A model generated the notes under the pieces. It was not told the DNA's origin, did no database searches, and was given only the letters and a program-made list of their open reading frames with translations. Below are positions 36,878 through 45,356 of a stretch of 64,000 nucleotides of DNA, piece by piece. Origin of the DNA: Clostridia bacterium. GTDB lineage: Bacteria; Bacillota; Clostridia; Lachnospirales; Lachnospiraceae. The stretch spans positions 22,173 to 86,172 of the forward strand of contig QKJQ01000001.1 of the NCBI GenBank assembly GCA_003249225.1. The letters run 5' to 3'. A program made the translations under genes and the position numbers. How positions within the stretch are numbered: position 1 is the stretch's first letter; each line of letters opens with the position of its first letter.

Positions 36878-37932
36878 CAGGACACCTCCTCTGACATCAT
36901 CCGTTCACTCTGTTTCGACACGATCCGATCAGCGTGCTCTTTGCAATAATGCCAGCAGGAAGCATATTGTTCTTCTCCAAAGCTGGCAGCCTCCGGCAGG
37001 TAATCCTTACATATCTTCATAGCCTCCCTGCATCTTGGCATAAAGGCACAGCCAGTATTCAGCTTCAGAAGATCCGGCGGCGTCCCCGGAATGGAAGACA
37101 GGGACTGTCGTTTTGTGCTGTCGTGTGTTTTTACACTGTTTAGCAAACCTTTGGTATAAGGGTGCTGTGGCCGGTAAAATATATCATCGATCGTGCCATG
37201 TTCTACGACTTTTCCTGCGTACATAATATTGACTGAATTACACATCTTGGCTACAACACCAAGATCATGCGTTATCATGATAATCGAAGTATCCTGTTCC
37301 TTCACAATTGCTTTCAGCAGATCGATAATTTGCGCCTGAACAGTCACATCCAGTGCTGTGGTCGGCTCATCCGCAATAATTAACTTTGGATTGCAGGACA
37401 ATGCTATGGCTATAACAATTCTCTGACGCATACCACCCGAGAATTCAAAGGGATATTGTGAAAAACGTTCCTCTGCACTGGGAATTCCGACCTGCTGCAT
37501 TAAGGCAATGGCTCTTTTTTTCGCTTCCTGCTTCGAACATTTTTCATGCTTAATGATACCTTCCGTAATCTGCGTCCCGATCTTTAACACCGGATTTAAA
37601 TAGGTCATAGGATCCTGAAAGATCATGGACAGGTCTTTTCCCCTGATTTGCTTCATATATCTGTCATACCCTTTGGGGTCGTTCTTAAATTCTTCCGCTA
37701 CCGGTGAAATGTTCCTGCCATTGAACCATATTTCACCCTCTGTTATTCTTCCATTTCCGGCAAGCAGTCCCATCACTGCGAGCATACCAACACTCTTTCC
37801 TGAGCCGGATTCACCTACAATACCAAGAAGCTCTCCTTTCTCCAGAGAGAAGTTCACATCTCTTACGGCATTGACAATGCCATGCCTAGTCTGAAACTGT
37901 ACGGACAAATTTTTTATCTCTAAAAGCGGCAT
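36877..37932 (-). CDS. oppD: Oligopeptide ABC transporter ATPase OppD
   Basis: A 351-residue ATPase. Walker A is GESGSGKS, the signature FSGGMRQRIVIAIALS, Walker B LIIADEPTTALD and the H-loop MITHDLGVVA. The C-terminal region CAFMPRCREAMKIC is the usual Cys-containing oligopeptide extension. GGAGG precedes the ATG, 15 bases after oppC. It drives peptide import with OppF. Confidence 0.95.
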   Translation of the reverse strand: MPLLEIKNLSVQFQTRHGIVNAVRDVNFSLEKGELLGIVGESGSGKSVGMLAVMGLLAGNGRITEGEIWFNGRNISPVAEEFKNDPKGYDRYMKQIRGKDLSMIFQDPMTYLNPVLKIGTQITEGIIKHEKCSKQEAKKRAIALMQQVGIPSAEERFSQYPFEFSGGMRQRIVIAIALSCNPKLIIADEPTTALDVTVQAQIIDLLKAIVKEQDTSIIMITHDLGVVAKMCNSVNIMYAGKVVEHGTIDDIFYRPQHPYTKGLLNSVKTHDSTKRQSLSSIPGTPPDLLKLNTGCAFMPRCREAMKICKDYLPEAASFGEEQYASCWHYCKEHADRIVSKQSERMMSEEVS

Positions 37933-37946
37933 ATCCTTCTTCCTCC

Positions 37947-38858
37947 TTATCTGCTTCCTTTTGGATTTAACGCTTCGTCAAGTCCCTCTCCAATAAAGTT
38001 CAAGGCAAAAATGATCAGACAGATCATGGCAATCGGGCAGATCATCTGGTTCGGGTAGATCGACATATACATCCTTGCGCTTTGTGCCAGCGTTCCAAGA
38101 CTTGCCTGCGGTGCAGAAATACCCATTCCGATAAAACTCAAAAAAGCTTCCATAAAAATAGCCTGCGGTACAGCCAGTGTTGCCGATACCACAATGGGTC
38201 CCATGGCATTGGTGAACAGATGACGGAACAAAATTCTTCCAGCGCCAGCTCCCTGTGTATAGGCCGCAAGTGCAAATTCACGTTCTTTCAGTGTAATGAC
38301 CTGCGATCTCATAAGCCGTGCAACCCCGATCCAGCCGGAAACACACATACCAAGCATAATGCTTCCAATGTTCGATCCAAATATAAGCATCAGCAGTATG
38401 ATGTACAAAAGAGAGGGTACCGCATACATTACATCCACGATCCGCATCATGGCCATATCCGTTTTTCCGCCTACATAGCCTGCAATTCCGCCATACAAAA
38501 TTCCCAGCACAATATTGATCAGGGTCGTTACGAACCCTATGGTAAGACTGATACGTATACCATATAAGACTCTGATGAACAGATCTCTGCCAAGTGCATC
38601 TGTCCCGAACCAATGGGTCAGACTTACTTTGGAATTGATCGAGGTTCCCATTCCATCATAGGAGTATGGTGACAGAATTGGTCCAAGCAGGGTAATTATC
38701 ATGATAATGCCAAGAACGATTAACCCGGTCAGTGCACGCCGATTACTTTTGAACCGCTCCCAGACATCACGGACAAAGCTTTTTCGTTCTATCGCTATAA
38801 ATTCGCTGTTTTGTTCTTCTTTTTCAATCGGATCAAAGTACTCTTCCCTCTGTATCAT
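37947..38858 (-). CDS. oppC: Oligopeptide ABC transporter permease OppC
   Basis: A 303-residue permease with six membrane segments and an N-terminal cytoplasmic part (DVWERFKSNRRALTGL) typical of OppC/DppC. FGTDALGRDLFIRVLYGIR is the family signature, and the EAA-type docking loop lies around AYTQGAGAGRILFRHLFTNA. GAGGTGG precedes the ATG, 20 bases after oppB. Confidence 0.95.
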   Translation of the reverse strand: MIQREEYFDPIEKEEQNSEFIAIERKSFVRDVWERFKSNRRALTGLIVLGIIMIITLLGPILSPYSYDGMGTSINSKVSLTHWFGTDALGRDLFIRVLYGIRISLTIGFVTTLINIVLGILYGGIAGYVGGKTDMAMMRIVDVMYAVPSLLYIILLMLIFGSNIGSIMLGMCVSGWIGVARLMRSQVITLKEREFALAAYTQGAGAGRILFRHLFTNAMGPIVVSATLAVPQAIFMEAFLSFIGMGISAPQASLGTLAQSARMYMSIYPNQMICPIAMICLIIFALNFIGEGLDEALNPKGSR

Positions 38859-38877
38859 GTTCCACCTCGCATTTCTT

Positions 38878-39801
38878 CTATTTTGACTTATCCAGTTTTA
38901 TTCTTGGATCTACCAAGGCACAGGATATATCACTTAACAGGTTTGCAATAATAATTATGCCGCCGACAAAGATCGTCAGACCCATGATCACGGTGTAATC
39001 TCTGTTATTTACTGAATTAACAAATTCCTTCCCGATTCCCGGAATCGTAAAAATATTTTCCACAACAAAACTTCCGGTAATCTGAAATGCAATCATAGGA
39101 CCTGCTACGGTAACAAGAGGGATCAGGGCATTTTTCAGGATGTGCACCAAATGTACCCTGGCCTTCCCCAGACCCTTTGAATTAGCCATGACCACAAAAT
39201 CCTGATTTATGGCTTCTGAGAAACTCGAATGCACCAGACGAGAAATCTCTGCTATCGGATATACGGCCAGGGCTGTGACCGGAAGAATATAGCTTTTGAA
39301 GGAACCCGTCCACAGAACCGGAAGCCAGTTCAGCTTTACCCCAAAGAAAAGCATCAATACGATGGCAAGTACAAAGTTAGGGACACTGATGAACAAGGTC
39401 GAAGCAGTCAGCAGTCCTCCTCTGACACTGTTTTTTCTGGTGACAGACATCCAGATTCCGATCATTATTCCAATCACGAGTGCAACTGCAAAAGATATCA
39501 GTCCAAGCTTCAGGGTGACCGGAAATCCGGTCGAAATCAGACGATTGACCGATACTCCTGTCTTTTTATAGGAAACACCAAGATTTCCGTGCAGCAGCTC
39601 CTTAATATACATCAGATACTGCTGGTCGATTGGTTTATCGAGTCCATAATTTTCTTCCATCGCCGCAAGCATGGTCGGTGTGATATTTTCTGTTTCAAAT
39701 GGACTTCCCGGCATAATTCTGGTCAGAAAAAAGGTGATTGTTATCAAAAAGAACATTGTGACCAACCCCATCCCCAGTCGTTTCATTATATACTTGACCA
39801 T
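38878..39801 (-). CDS. oppB: Oligopeptide ABC transporter permease OppB
   Basis: A permease of about 307 residues with six membrane segments. The opening YIMKRLGMGLVTMFFLITIT followed by FFLTRIMPGSP, the GLDKPIDQQYL stretch and the docking loop VMANSKGLGKARVHLVHILK are typical of OppB/DppB. The start is ambiguous: AAGGAGG abuts an ATG at 39810 but is nine bases before an ATG at 39801, so the second is preferred. It is the first gene of the opp operon, and a terminator-like hairpin ends right at its ribosome site. Confidence 0.94.
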   Translation of the reverse strand: MVKYIMKRLGMGLVTMFFLITITFFLTRIMPGSPFETENITPTMLAAMEENYGLDKPIDQQYLMYIKELLHGNLGVSYKKTGVSVNRLISTGFPVTLKLGLISFAVALVIGIMIGIWMSVTRKNSVRGGLLTASTLFISVPNFVLAIVLMLFFGVKLNWLPVLWTGSFKSYILPVTALAVYPIAEISRLVHSSFSEAINQDFVVMANSKGLGKARVHLVHILKNALIPLVTVAGPMIAFQITGSFVVENIFTIPGIGKEFVNSVNNRDYTVIMGLTIFVGGIIIIANLLSDISCALVDPRIKLDKSK

Positions 39802-39817
39802 TTTTCTCATCCTCCTT

Positions 39818-39865
39818 AAAAAAAGACAACAAAGAAGCTCTGTTTCTTACAACTTCTTTGTTGTC
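39818..39865 (-). terminator. Intrinsic terminator or attenuator between MATE and oppB
   Basis: GACAACAAAGAAG (39825-39837) pairs perfectly with CTTCTTTGTTGTC (39853-39865), a 13-bp stem. On the minus strand it runs into seven T, and the AAGGAGG site of oppB follows with no gap. It ends the MATE transcript or controls read-through into opp. Confidence 0.85.
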
Positions 39866-39892
39866 TGCTTTTCCTCTATTCTTTTCTTTCAC

Positions 39893-41308
39893 CTATTCTT
39901 GTCTTCTTGTTTCTGGCCTTCCTGCTTTTGCTCTGATTTCCCTGTTCAGTTCCCGTATGCCGTAAAAGTACATTACTGCGACAAGAAGCAGGGAGCATCC
40001 ATCTGAGATACTGGTGCAGGCAAGCACACCATTTAATCCATAAAGTCCCGGAACGATAAGCAGCGCCGGTATCAGAAAGAGTCCATTTCTGCTTATTGAG
40101 ATAAGTACTGCTCTTCCCGGTCTCTTGATCGATGAATAGTACATGGAAGCCAGGGTCTGAAATCCCAGTCCGAAGACAAATAATTTCCCATAATGCAAGG
40201 CGTGCACACCGTACTCCGCCAAGGCTGTATCCTCTGAGAACAGATAGAACAGTGATTTTGGAAAAAACATCATCATGCTCCATACGAATACACTGACAAC
40301 CATTGCAATGACCTGCCCTGTTAAGGTCGTCTTTTTTACACGGTCATATTGCTTCATGCCATAATTGAATGAAATAATGACGGAAAGCGCATTGTTCATT
40401 CCCATAATGAACATAATGGCAAAACTTTCAATGGAACTGATTACTGAAATTGCAGAAATCGCAAGGTCTCCGCCATTTTCTCCAAGCGCCTCGTTCCCAT
40501 AATGCATTAAAAAATGATTGATCAGCGTGTTATTCAAAAAGCTTAGTCCCTGGAAGATAGCAGGAGCTGCCCCCAGTGAGAGAATTCTTATCATCACCTG
40601 CAGGTCGATTGCTCCTTTGCCAGACCAGCGAATGATACTCTTCCCTCGATAAAAATATAAAAAACTCAATCCGCAGCTGACGATCTGACTAAAAACAGTG
40701 GACCATGCCGCTCCGGCCAGTCCCATATGAAAGCCAATGATCAGGACCGGATCGACCAGCGAATTCAGTACGGCACCAGTGAGCGTAACAATCATTGCGT
40801 ATTTCGTATTTCCCTCTGCACGAATGGTCGCTGCCAAGGCCAGATTCACGATAATAAAAAATTGTCCGATTGCGGTAATCCTTAAATAGGTAACGGCCAG
40901 ATCAAAAAGTCCTGAACTCTTCGTTCCACCGCATAATGTTACCAACGGTTCTGTAAAGACCATGAAAATTAAACTAATACAGACTGCCAGCACAATTGCC
41001 ATGACGGTGATGTTGGTGAAGGCCTTGTCTGCTTCTGACTGCTTTGCTTCACCAAGCGCTCTTGACATTAAGACACTGCCTCCGATGCTCAGCATAATGA
41101 TTAAGGCTGATGTCAGATTATGAAGAGGAAAAATCAACCCAATGCTTCCCAGCGCATCAGTACTTACATAATGTCCTACAAAAAACCGATCCACGAAATT
41201 ATAGATTGCATTTGCTACATTGGCACATATGGCTGGTACTGACATTGTGATGATCAGAGGAAGAATCTTTTGGTTTTTCATAGCTTCTATTCTGTTCTTA
41301 TTTTGCAT
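39893..41308 (-). CDS. MATE family efflux transporter
   Basis: A membrane protein with twelve hydrophobic segments in two repeats. The first begins ILPLIITMSVPAICANVANA and carries NFVDRFFVGHYVSTDALG; the second begins near IRILSLGAAPAIFQGLSFL. MATE proteins export drugs or metabolites using Na+ or H+. The open frame reaches 41419, but a strong promoter (41443-41415) would start RNA near 41408, so an internal ATG is used; 41308 (MQNKNRIEAM) is the best fit, with 41347 as an alternative. It is divergent from the dehydrogenase/TetR pair. Confidence 0.88.
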   Translation of the reverse strand: MQNKNRIEAMKNQKILPLIITMSVPAICANVANAIYNFVDRFFVGHYVSTDALGSIGLIFPLHNLTSALIIMLSIGGSVLMSRALGEAKQSEADKAFTNITVMAIVLAVCISLIFMVFTEPLVTLCGGTKSSGLFDLAVTYLRITAIGQFFIIVNLALAATIRAEGNTKYAMIVTLTGAVLNSLVDPVLIIGFHMGLAGAAWSTVFSQIVSCGLSFLYFYRGKSIIRWSGKGAIDLQVMIRILSLGAAPAIFQGLSFLNNTLINHFLMHYGNEALGENGGDLAISAISVISSIESFAIMFIMGMNNALSVIISFNYGMKQYDRVKKTTLTGQVIAMVVSVFVWSMMMFFPKSLFYLFSEDTALAEYGVHALHYGKLFVFGLGFQTLASMYYSSIKRPGRAVLISISRNGLFLIPALLIVPGLYGLNGVLACTSISDGCSLLLVAVMYFYGIRELNREIRAKAGRPETRRQE

Positions 41309-41414
41309 TCGTTCTCTGAATCCCTCTTTTCTGTGTCCTCTTATCATATTTTCGAAAGTTCCTGCAACCTGAGCAAAAAAACTTGCCTGCCTGAAGATCT
41401 CCCTGAATGGCAAT

Positions 41415-41443
41415 ATCATAAAACAAAGTCTTTAATTAGTCAA
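41415..41443 (-). promoter_or_regulatory. Promoter of the leftward MATE gene
   Basis: On the minus strand TTGACT (41443-41438) and TATGAT (41420-41415) are 17 bp apart. The GTATAATTTTATAC palindrome (about 41444-41457) lies just upstream and may be an operator. Confidence 0.7.
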
Positions 41444-41573
41444 GTATAATTTTATACATGAACAATATTTTTTTGTTTCTCTCTCTTTCTAAATTCAATT
41501 TAGTGCTATATTAATAGGTTTTATAGGTATTTTCTAATATTCTTACGATTTTGATCTCACGTTTAATTTGTGG

Positions 41574-41602
41574 TTGACAATTATACATGTCTAATTTAAT
41601 AT
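41574..41602 (+). promoter_or_regulatory. Promoter of the dehydrogenase/TetR operon
   Basis: Consensus TTGACA (41574-41579) and TAATAT (41597-41602) are 17 bp apart. The spacer contains GACAATTATACATGTC, whose ends are inverted repeats, a possible site for the TetR protein encoded downstream. Confidence 0.8.
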
Positions 41603-41679
41603 AAAAGAAATCTGTCTCTTTTGAGCAAAGCACCGATTCATCAAAAATTATATTATTGAATTGAAAGGAGTTCTAATCC

Positions 41680-42684
41680 ATGAATAAAGTTGCTGTTCTC
41701 TATACGACCCCCTCCGGTAATGACATTTCCCTTGACGAGGTTTTAAAAACATGGGATAATCTTTCTAAAATACCTGGTGTAAGTTATACCATGGTCCACT
41801 TTGATGGTTTTCCCACTGCGGAGGAATTCAACCAGAAGATTGAAAAGGACGTGGATGCCATACTTGGTGTCTGGATCACACCAAAGTTTCTGAATGAGAC
41901 ATTTTTTGATGCACATCCCAATGTTACATACATTGCCGGCCTCGCGCATGGATATCAGGAGCTGGACTGGGCATTGACAAGATCCCGTGGTATAACCATA
42001 ACGAATACGATGTATGGTGAATATACCATTGCAGAATATGCTTTTTCTTTGCTGCTTGACATATGCAAACAGACTTCTTACAGTTCACAGCATGTAAAAA
42101 AAACGGACTGGACCAATACCCAAAAAAGATATATGGCAGCGCCGGTCAATCAGGTGGAGCTATATCAAAAAACCTTTGGAATTATAGGGCTTGGAGCCAT
42201 TGGATTTCGTGCTGCAAAGATGGCAGAAGCCTTCGGAATGAATGTTATCGCTTATAACAGAAGTAAAAAGACCGATACAAAGTATGATTTTATCAAACAG
42301 GTATCGTTTCAAGAGGTTCTTGGGCAGGCAGATGTAATCTCTCTGCATATTGCCCTAAATGAACATACAAAAAACATCATCAACAAAGAAGCCATCTCCA
42401 AAATGAAAGATGGCGCCATTTTGATCAACACCGCCAGAGGAAGTCTGATCGATGAGCAGGCGCTGACAGAAGCGTTACAGTCCGGGAAGATTTATGGCGC
42501 CGGTCTTGATGTACTCGTTAACGAACCGCCCCTGGCCGATGACTCATTGCTTACCTGTGATAATGCGCTTATAACACCTCATATTGCCTGGATGCCAAAA
42601 ACCTGCAGATTGCGGCAGCTTTCCATGGCCATTGATAATTATGAGTCCTATTTGAATGGCAATCCGGTCAGTGTAATCAATTAA
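41680..42684 (+). CDS. D-isomer-specific 2-hydroxyacid dehydrogenase
   Basis: A 334-residue NAD-dependent dehydrogenase of the D-2-hydroxyacid/phosphoglycerate dehydrogenase family. The Rossmann motif is GIIGLGAIGFRAAKMAEAFG, the Arg of the substrate site is in NTARGSLIDEQAL, the Glu in DVLVNEPPL and the catalytic His in TPHIAWMP. GAAAGGAG precedes the ATG. It begins an operon with a TetR regulator 38 bases downstream. The substrate is unknown; reduction of a 2-keto acid or a toxic carbonyl, linked to the divergent exporter, is possible. Confidence 0.92.
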   Translation: MNKVAVLYTTPSGNDISLDEVLKTWDNLSKIPGVSYTMVHFDGFPTAEEFNQKIEKDVDAILGVWITPKFLNETFFDAHPNVTYIAGLAHGYQELDWALTRSRGITITNTMYGEYTIAEYAFSLLLDICKQTSYSSQHVKKTDWTNTQKRYMAAPVNQVELYQKTFGIIGLGAIGFRAAKMAEAFGMNVIAYNRSKKTDTKYDFIKQVSFQEVLGQADVISLHIALNEHTKNIINKEAISKMKDGAILINTARGSLIDEQALTEALQSGKIYGAGLDVLVNEPPLADDSLLTCDNALITPHIAWMPKTCRLRQLSMAIDNYESYLNGNPVSVIN

Positions 42685-42722
42685 GAATCCGATACAAAAT
42701 AATTTGAAATGAGTGCCGATGC

Positions 42723-43373
42723 ATGAAACATTATGAAAAGGGAAAACAGACAAAACAACGAATTCTTACGGTCGGCAGACAGCTTTTTTATGAGAAGGGC
42801 TATCAGATTGTTACCATGAGAGAGATCGCCGCCGATTCTGAAGTGAATCTTGGTCTGCTGAATTACTACTTTAATGGGAAAGCCGACCTTGGAATGAAGG
42901 TATATGTTGAAATCAGAAATGCAATGAACCAAAAAATCAAAAGCTGCTTTCCAGACCGGGAAGGCAGAGACTACTTTTTGCTAAGCAGTGCCATTGAGCT
43001 GATCATGTGTCTGGAAAGCAGCGAATATGGTGATTTTTATCTTCAGATATCAAAAGAACAGCCTTTTAAAACAGAAATTAATGAAACAATCATAAGCACG
43101 ATGGAGCGTTATTCAGCGACCGATAAAACTTCTAACCATGCTATCCTCTCAAGCTTAAGTATTATGGCCACAAAGCCCGCCCTCGTTGAACATAGCTGTC
43201 AGCATCCGGAAATCTTACAAAAAACAGCATATCTTGATTACTACCTGGAAATGCAGGCTTATCACCTTGGACTCGAAAATGATAAGGCGCATTCTCTGCT
43301 TGCGGATATTAAGAAATGCTATTTTACCATGGCTAAGAATTTCACTCCCATTATTGAAAGAATTGAAGATTGA
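42723..43373 (+). CDS. TetR/AcrR family transcriptional regulator
   Basis: A 216-residue repressor. The HTH reads KQRILTVGRQLFYEKGYQ then IVTMREIAADSEVNLGLLNY with the typical TetR spacing, and the C-terminal ligand domain is variable. The ribosome site is weak; the start is likely dependent on coupling with the dehydrogenase gene. It probably regulates its own operon and the divergent MATE exporter. Its last 23 bases overlap the end of glyS on the opposite strand. Confidence 0.88.
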   Translation: MKHYEKGKQTKQRILTVGRQLFYEKGYQIVTMREIAADSEVNLGLLNYYFNGKADLGMKVYVEIRNAMNQKIKSCFPDREGRDYFLLSSAIELIMCLESSEYGDFYLQISKEQPFKTEINETIISTMERYSATDKTSNHAILSSLSIMATKPALVEHSCQHPEILQKTAYLDYYLEMQAYHLGLENDKAHSLLADIKKCYFTMAKNFTPIIERIED

Positions 43374-44739
43374 TCCTGTCCGATAGATATCTGGACAGAT
43401 CTCCAAGCCGAACGGTCTCCTGTTCCATGGAATCCCTCTCCCGTACTGTTACCATACCATTCTCAAGAGTGGCATCGTCAATCGTGACCGCATACGGAAT
43501 TCCGATGGCATCGCCTCTTCGGTATCTCTTCCCGATACTTCCGGACTCGTCATATTGAACCATCATCTGTCTGGCAAGCTTCTTGTGTATTTCTCTGGCT
43601 TTTTCTGCATGACGTTTCTTAATAAGCGGCAGCACATTCACTTTAACAGGGGCCAGAAAGACCGGTAGCTGCAAAACCGTTCTTTTCTCCTTCTCATCCA
43701 GTTCTTCCTCACGTAAACATTCAAAAAGCAATGCCAGAAAGACACGGTCAAGACCATAGGTCGATTCAATGATAAAAGGAACTTTCTTTTCCTTTGTCTC
43801 CTCCTCCAGATTTTCCATGGATATCCCGGAATACTGCTGATGTCTGGTCAGATCAAAATTCGTCCGGTTGTGAGTTCCGTTGATTTCTCCCCAGCCAAAG
43901 GGGAACAAATACTCTATATCGCAGGCAGCTTTTGCATAATGCGCCAGCTTTTCATGATCGTGGAACCGCAGCTTCTCCCTTGGCAGTCCAAGTGACTCAA
44001 AGAAACTGATTCCATACTCTTTGTAGTAATCATAAAGTTCTCCGTCCGTTCCTTCTTTGCAAAATGTCTGGAACTCCATCTGTTCGAACTCAATGGTTCG
44101 GAAAGTAAAGTTTCCGGGAGTTATCTCATTGCGGAACGCTTTTCCAATCTGTCCGATGCTAAATGGCAGCTTCGCCCGCATCGTCCTTGCCACATTCAGA
44201 TAGTTCACGTATTCTCCCTGTGCATTTTCCGGTCTGAGGTAGATGGTATTTGCGGAGTCTTTTGTTACGCCGCGCTGCGTTGCAAACATCAGATTGAACT
44301 GCCTTATGTCTGTAAAATCCGATTTCCCGCACTTTGGACAAGGAATCCTGTGAGTCCTGATGTACTCCACCATTTCCTCCTGTGTCATGCCATCCGCATT
44401 AGCACCACTGTCAAAATCGTTGATCAGATTGTCTGCACGATGTCTGGTTTTACAAGCCTTACAATCTAATAACGGATCTGAGAAACCCGCCAGATGCCCA
44501 CTTGCCTCCCATACGGTGGGGTTCATCAGAATATCGGAATCCACCTCATAACTGTTCTCTCTGATCTGAATAAAATAATACCGCCAGGCATCCTTGATCT
44601 GATTCTTCAGCCTGCTTCCAAGAGGTCCATAATCCCAGGTATTGGCAAGCCCGCCATAGATCTCACTCCCCTGAAAGATAAAACCATACTGATTGCAATA
44701 CCTCACCAACTCATCCATTTCAAATGTTCTGCTCTTCAT
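43351..44739 (-). CDS. glyS: Glycyl-tRNA synthetase (dimeric, single-chain type)
   Basis: A 462-residue class II synthetase of the alpha2 GlyQS type used by Firmicutes, charging tRNA-Gly. GLANTWDYGPLGSRLKN opens the catalytic core, QIGKAFRNEITPGNFTFR is motif 2, and IESTYGLDRVFLALL is motif 3; the C-terminal anticodon domain begins LPVFLAPVKVNVLPL. The ATG at 44739 is preferred because AAAGGA precedes it; a longer frame to 44775 lacks a site. A glycine T-box leader controls it. Confidence 0.95.
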   Translation of the reverse strand: MKSRTFEMDELVRYCNQYGFIFQGSEIYGGLANTWDYGPLGSRLKNQIKDAWRYYFIQIRENSYEVDSDILMNPTVWEASGHLAGFSDPLLDCKACKTRHRADNLINDFDSGANADGMTQEEMVEYIRTHRIPCPKCGKSDFTDIRQFNLMFATQRGVTKDSANTIYLRPENAQGEYVNYLNVARTMRAKLPFSIGQIGKAFRNEITPGNFTFRTIEFEQMEFQTFCKEGTDGELYDYYKEYGISFFESLGLPREKLRFHDHEKLAHYAKAACDIEYLFPFGWGEINGTHNRTNFDLTRHQQYSGISMENLEEETKEKKVPFIIESTYGLDRVFLALLFECLREEELDEKEKRTVLQLPVFLAPVKVNVLPLIKKRHAEKAREIHKKLARQMMVQYDESGSIGKRYRRGDAIGIPYAVTIDDATLENGMVTVRERDSMEQETVRLGDLSRYLSDRINLQFFQ

Positions 44740-44795
44740 AATTTTCCTTTCCTTATGCAAGTTTTTTGCACACATATAAGTTTGGTCTTTTGCAA

Positions 44796-45081
44796 CAAAA
44801 AAACCCTAAGCATAATAAAATTATGCTTAGGGCGAATAATCCGCGGTTCCACCTAAGTTCAGATGATTTTTCATCTGCTCTTTCCCAATACGGGTCACAT
44901 CAGGACCTTATACTGAATTCCCTTTAACGGCAGAATACTCCGTCGGTAGCTACTTTAAAAAAATTCACTCCGCTGCTCCAAGACGCCTTCCATGCACCTG
45001 TCATAGGAATTCACACCAGTCATTCCCTCTCTGTAAATCAAGATACCATGTACTACTTCTTTTCGTTGCATTTAAAATATA
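44796..45081 (-). promoter_or_regulatory. T-box leader, glycine specifier (GGC), upstream of glyS
   Basis: On the minus strand the T-box core is AGGTGGAACCGCGG, then the terminator stem CCCTAAGCATAA / TTATGCTTAGGG and a run of seven T. The specifier is GGC at 44985-44987, in the same register as in the tyrS and alaS leaders. Confidence 0.94.
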
Positions 45082-45087
45082 TGCTAA

Positions 45088-45116
45088 ATTCTAGCATGCA
45101 CAGCTCCAAATAGCAA
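45088..45116 (-). promoter_or_regulatory. Promoter of the glyS T-box transcript
   Basis: On the minus strand TTGCTA (45116-45111) and TAGAAT (45093-45088) are 17 bp apart, just upstream of the leader. Confidence 0.65.
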
Positions 45117-45139
45117 GAGCTGAATTAAATTTTACATAC

Positions 45140-45228
45140 TTGTTTTTCATCAGGCTGTATGCTATACTTTCAGCATTATCGGGTGAGTACCTACCGTATG
45201 CGAGGCTAATCTTGCATACGGTTTTTTT
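45140..45228 (+). promoter_or_regulatory. Short transcribed leader with terminator upstream of the second MATE gene
   Basis: TTGTTT (45140-45145), a 17-bp spacer and TATACT (45163-45168) predict a transcript of about 54 nt that ends at the stem ACCGTATGC/GCATACGGT (45193-45222) and seven T. A preceding CGGGTGAGTACC stretch can compete by pairing with the ACCG arm. It may be an attenuator or a small riboswitch-like leader; I do not recognise the family. Confidence 0.6.
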
Positions 45229-45356
45229 ATGAAAATTCTATAGATGACCTTTCAGCAAAAACACTTCGTCCAAGTAACGAAGCTTACTTGAACGTTTGCA
45301 TAAAATGATACCGGGAGGCTGGGCGTGATAACAAACCTTTCACGCTCGAAAAAACG

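Noticed and set aside
41309..41419. MATE start at 41419
   Set aside because: It lies upstream of the predicted transcription start from the promoter at 41443-41415.
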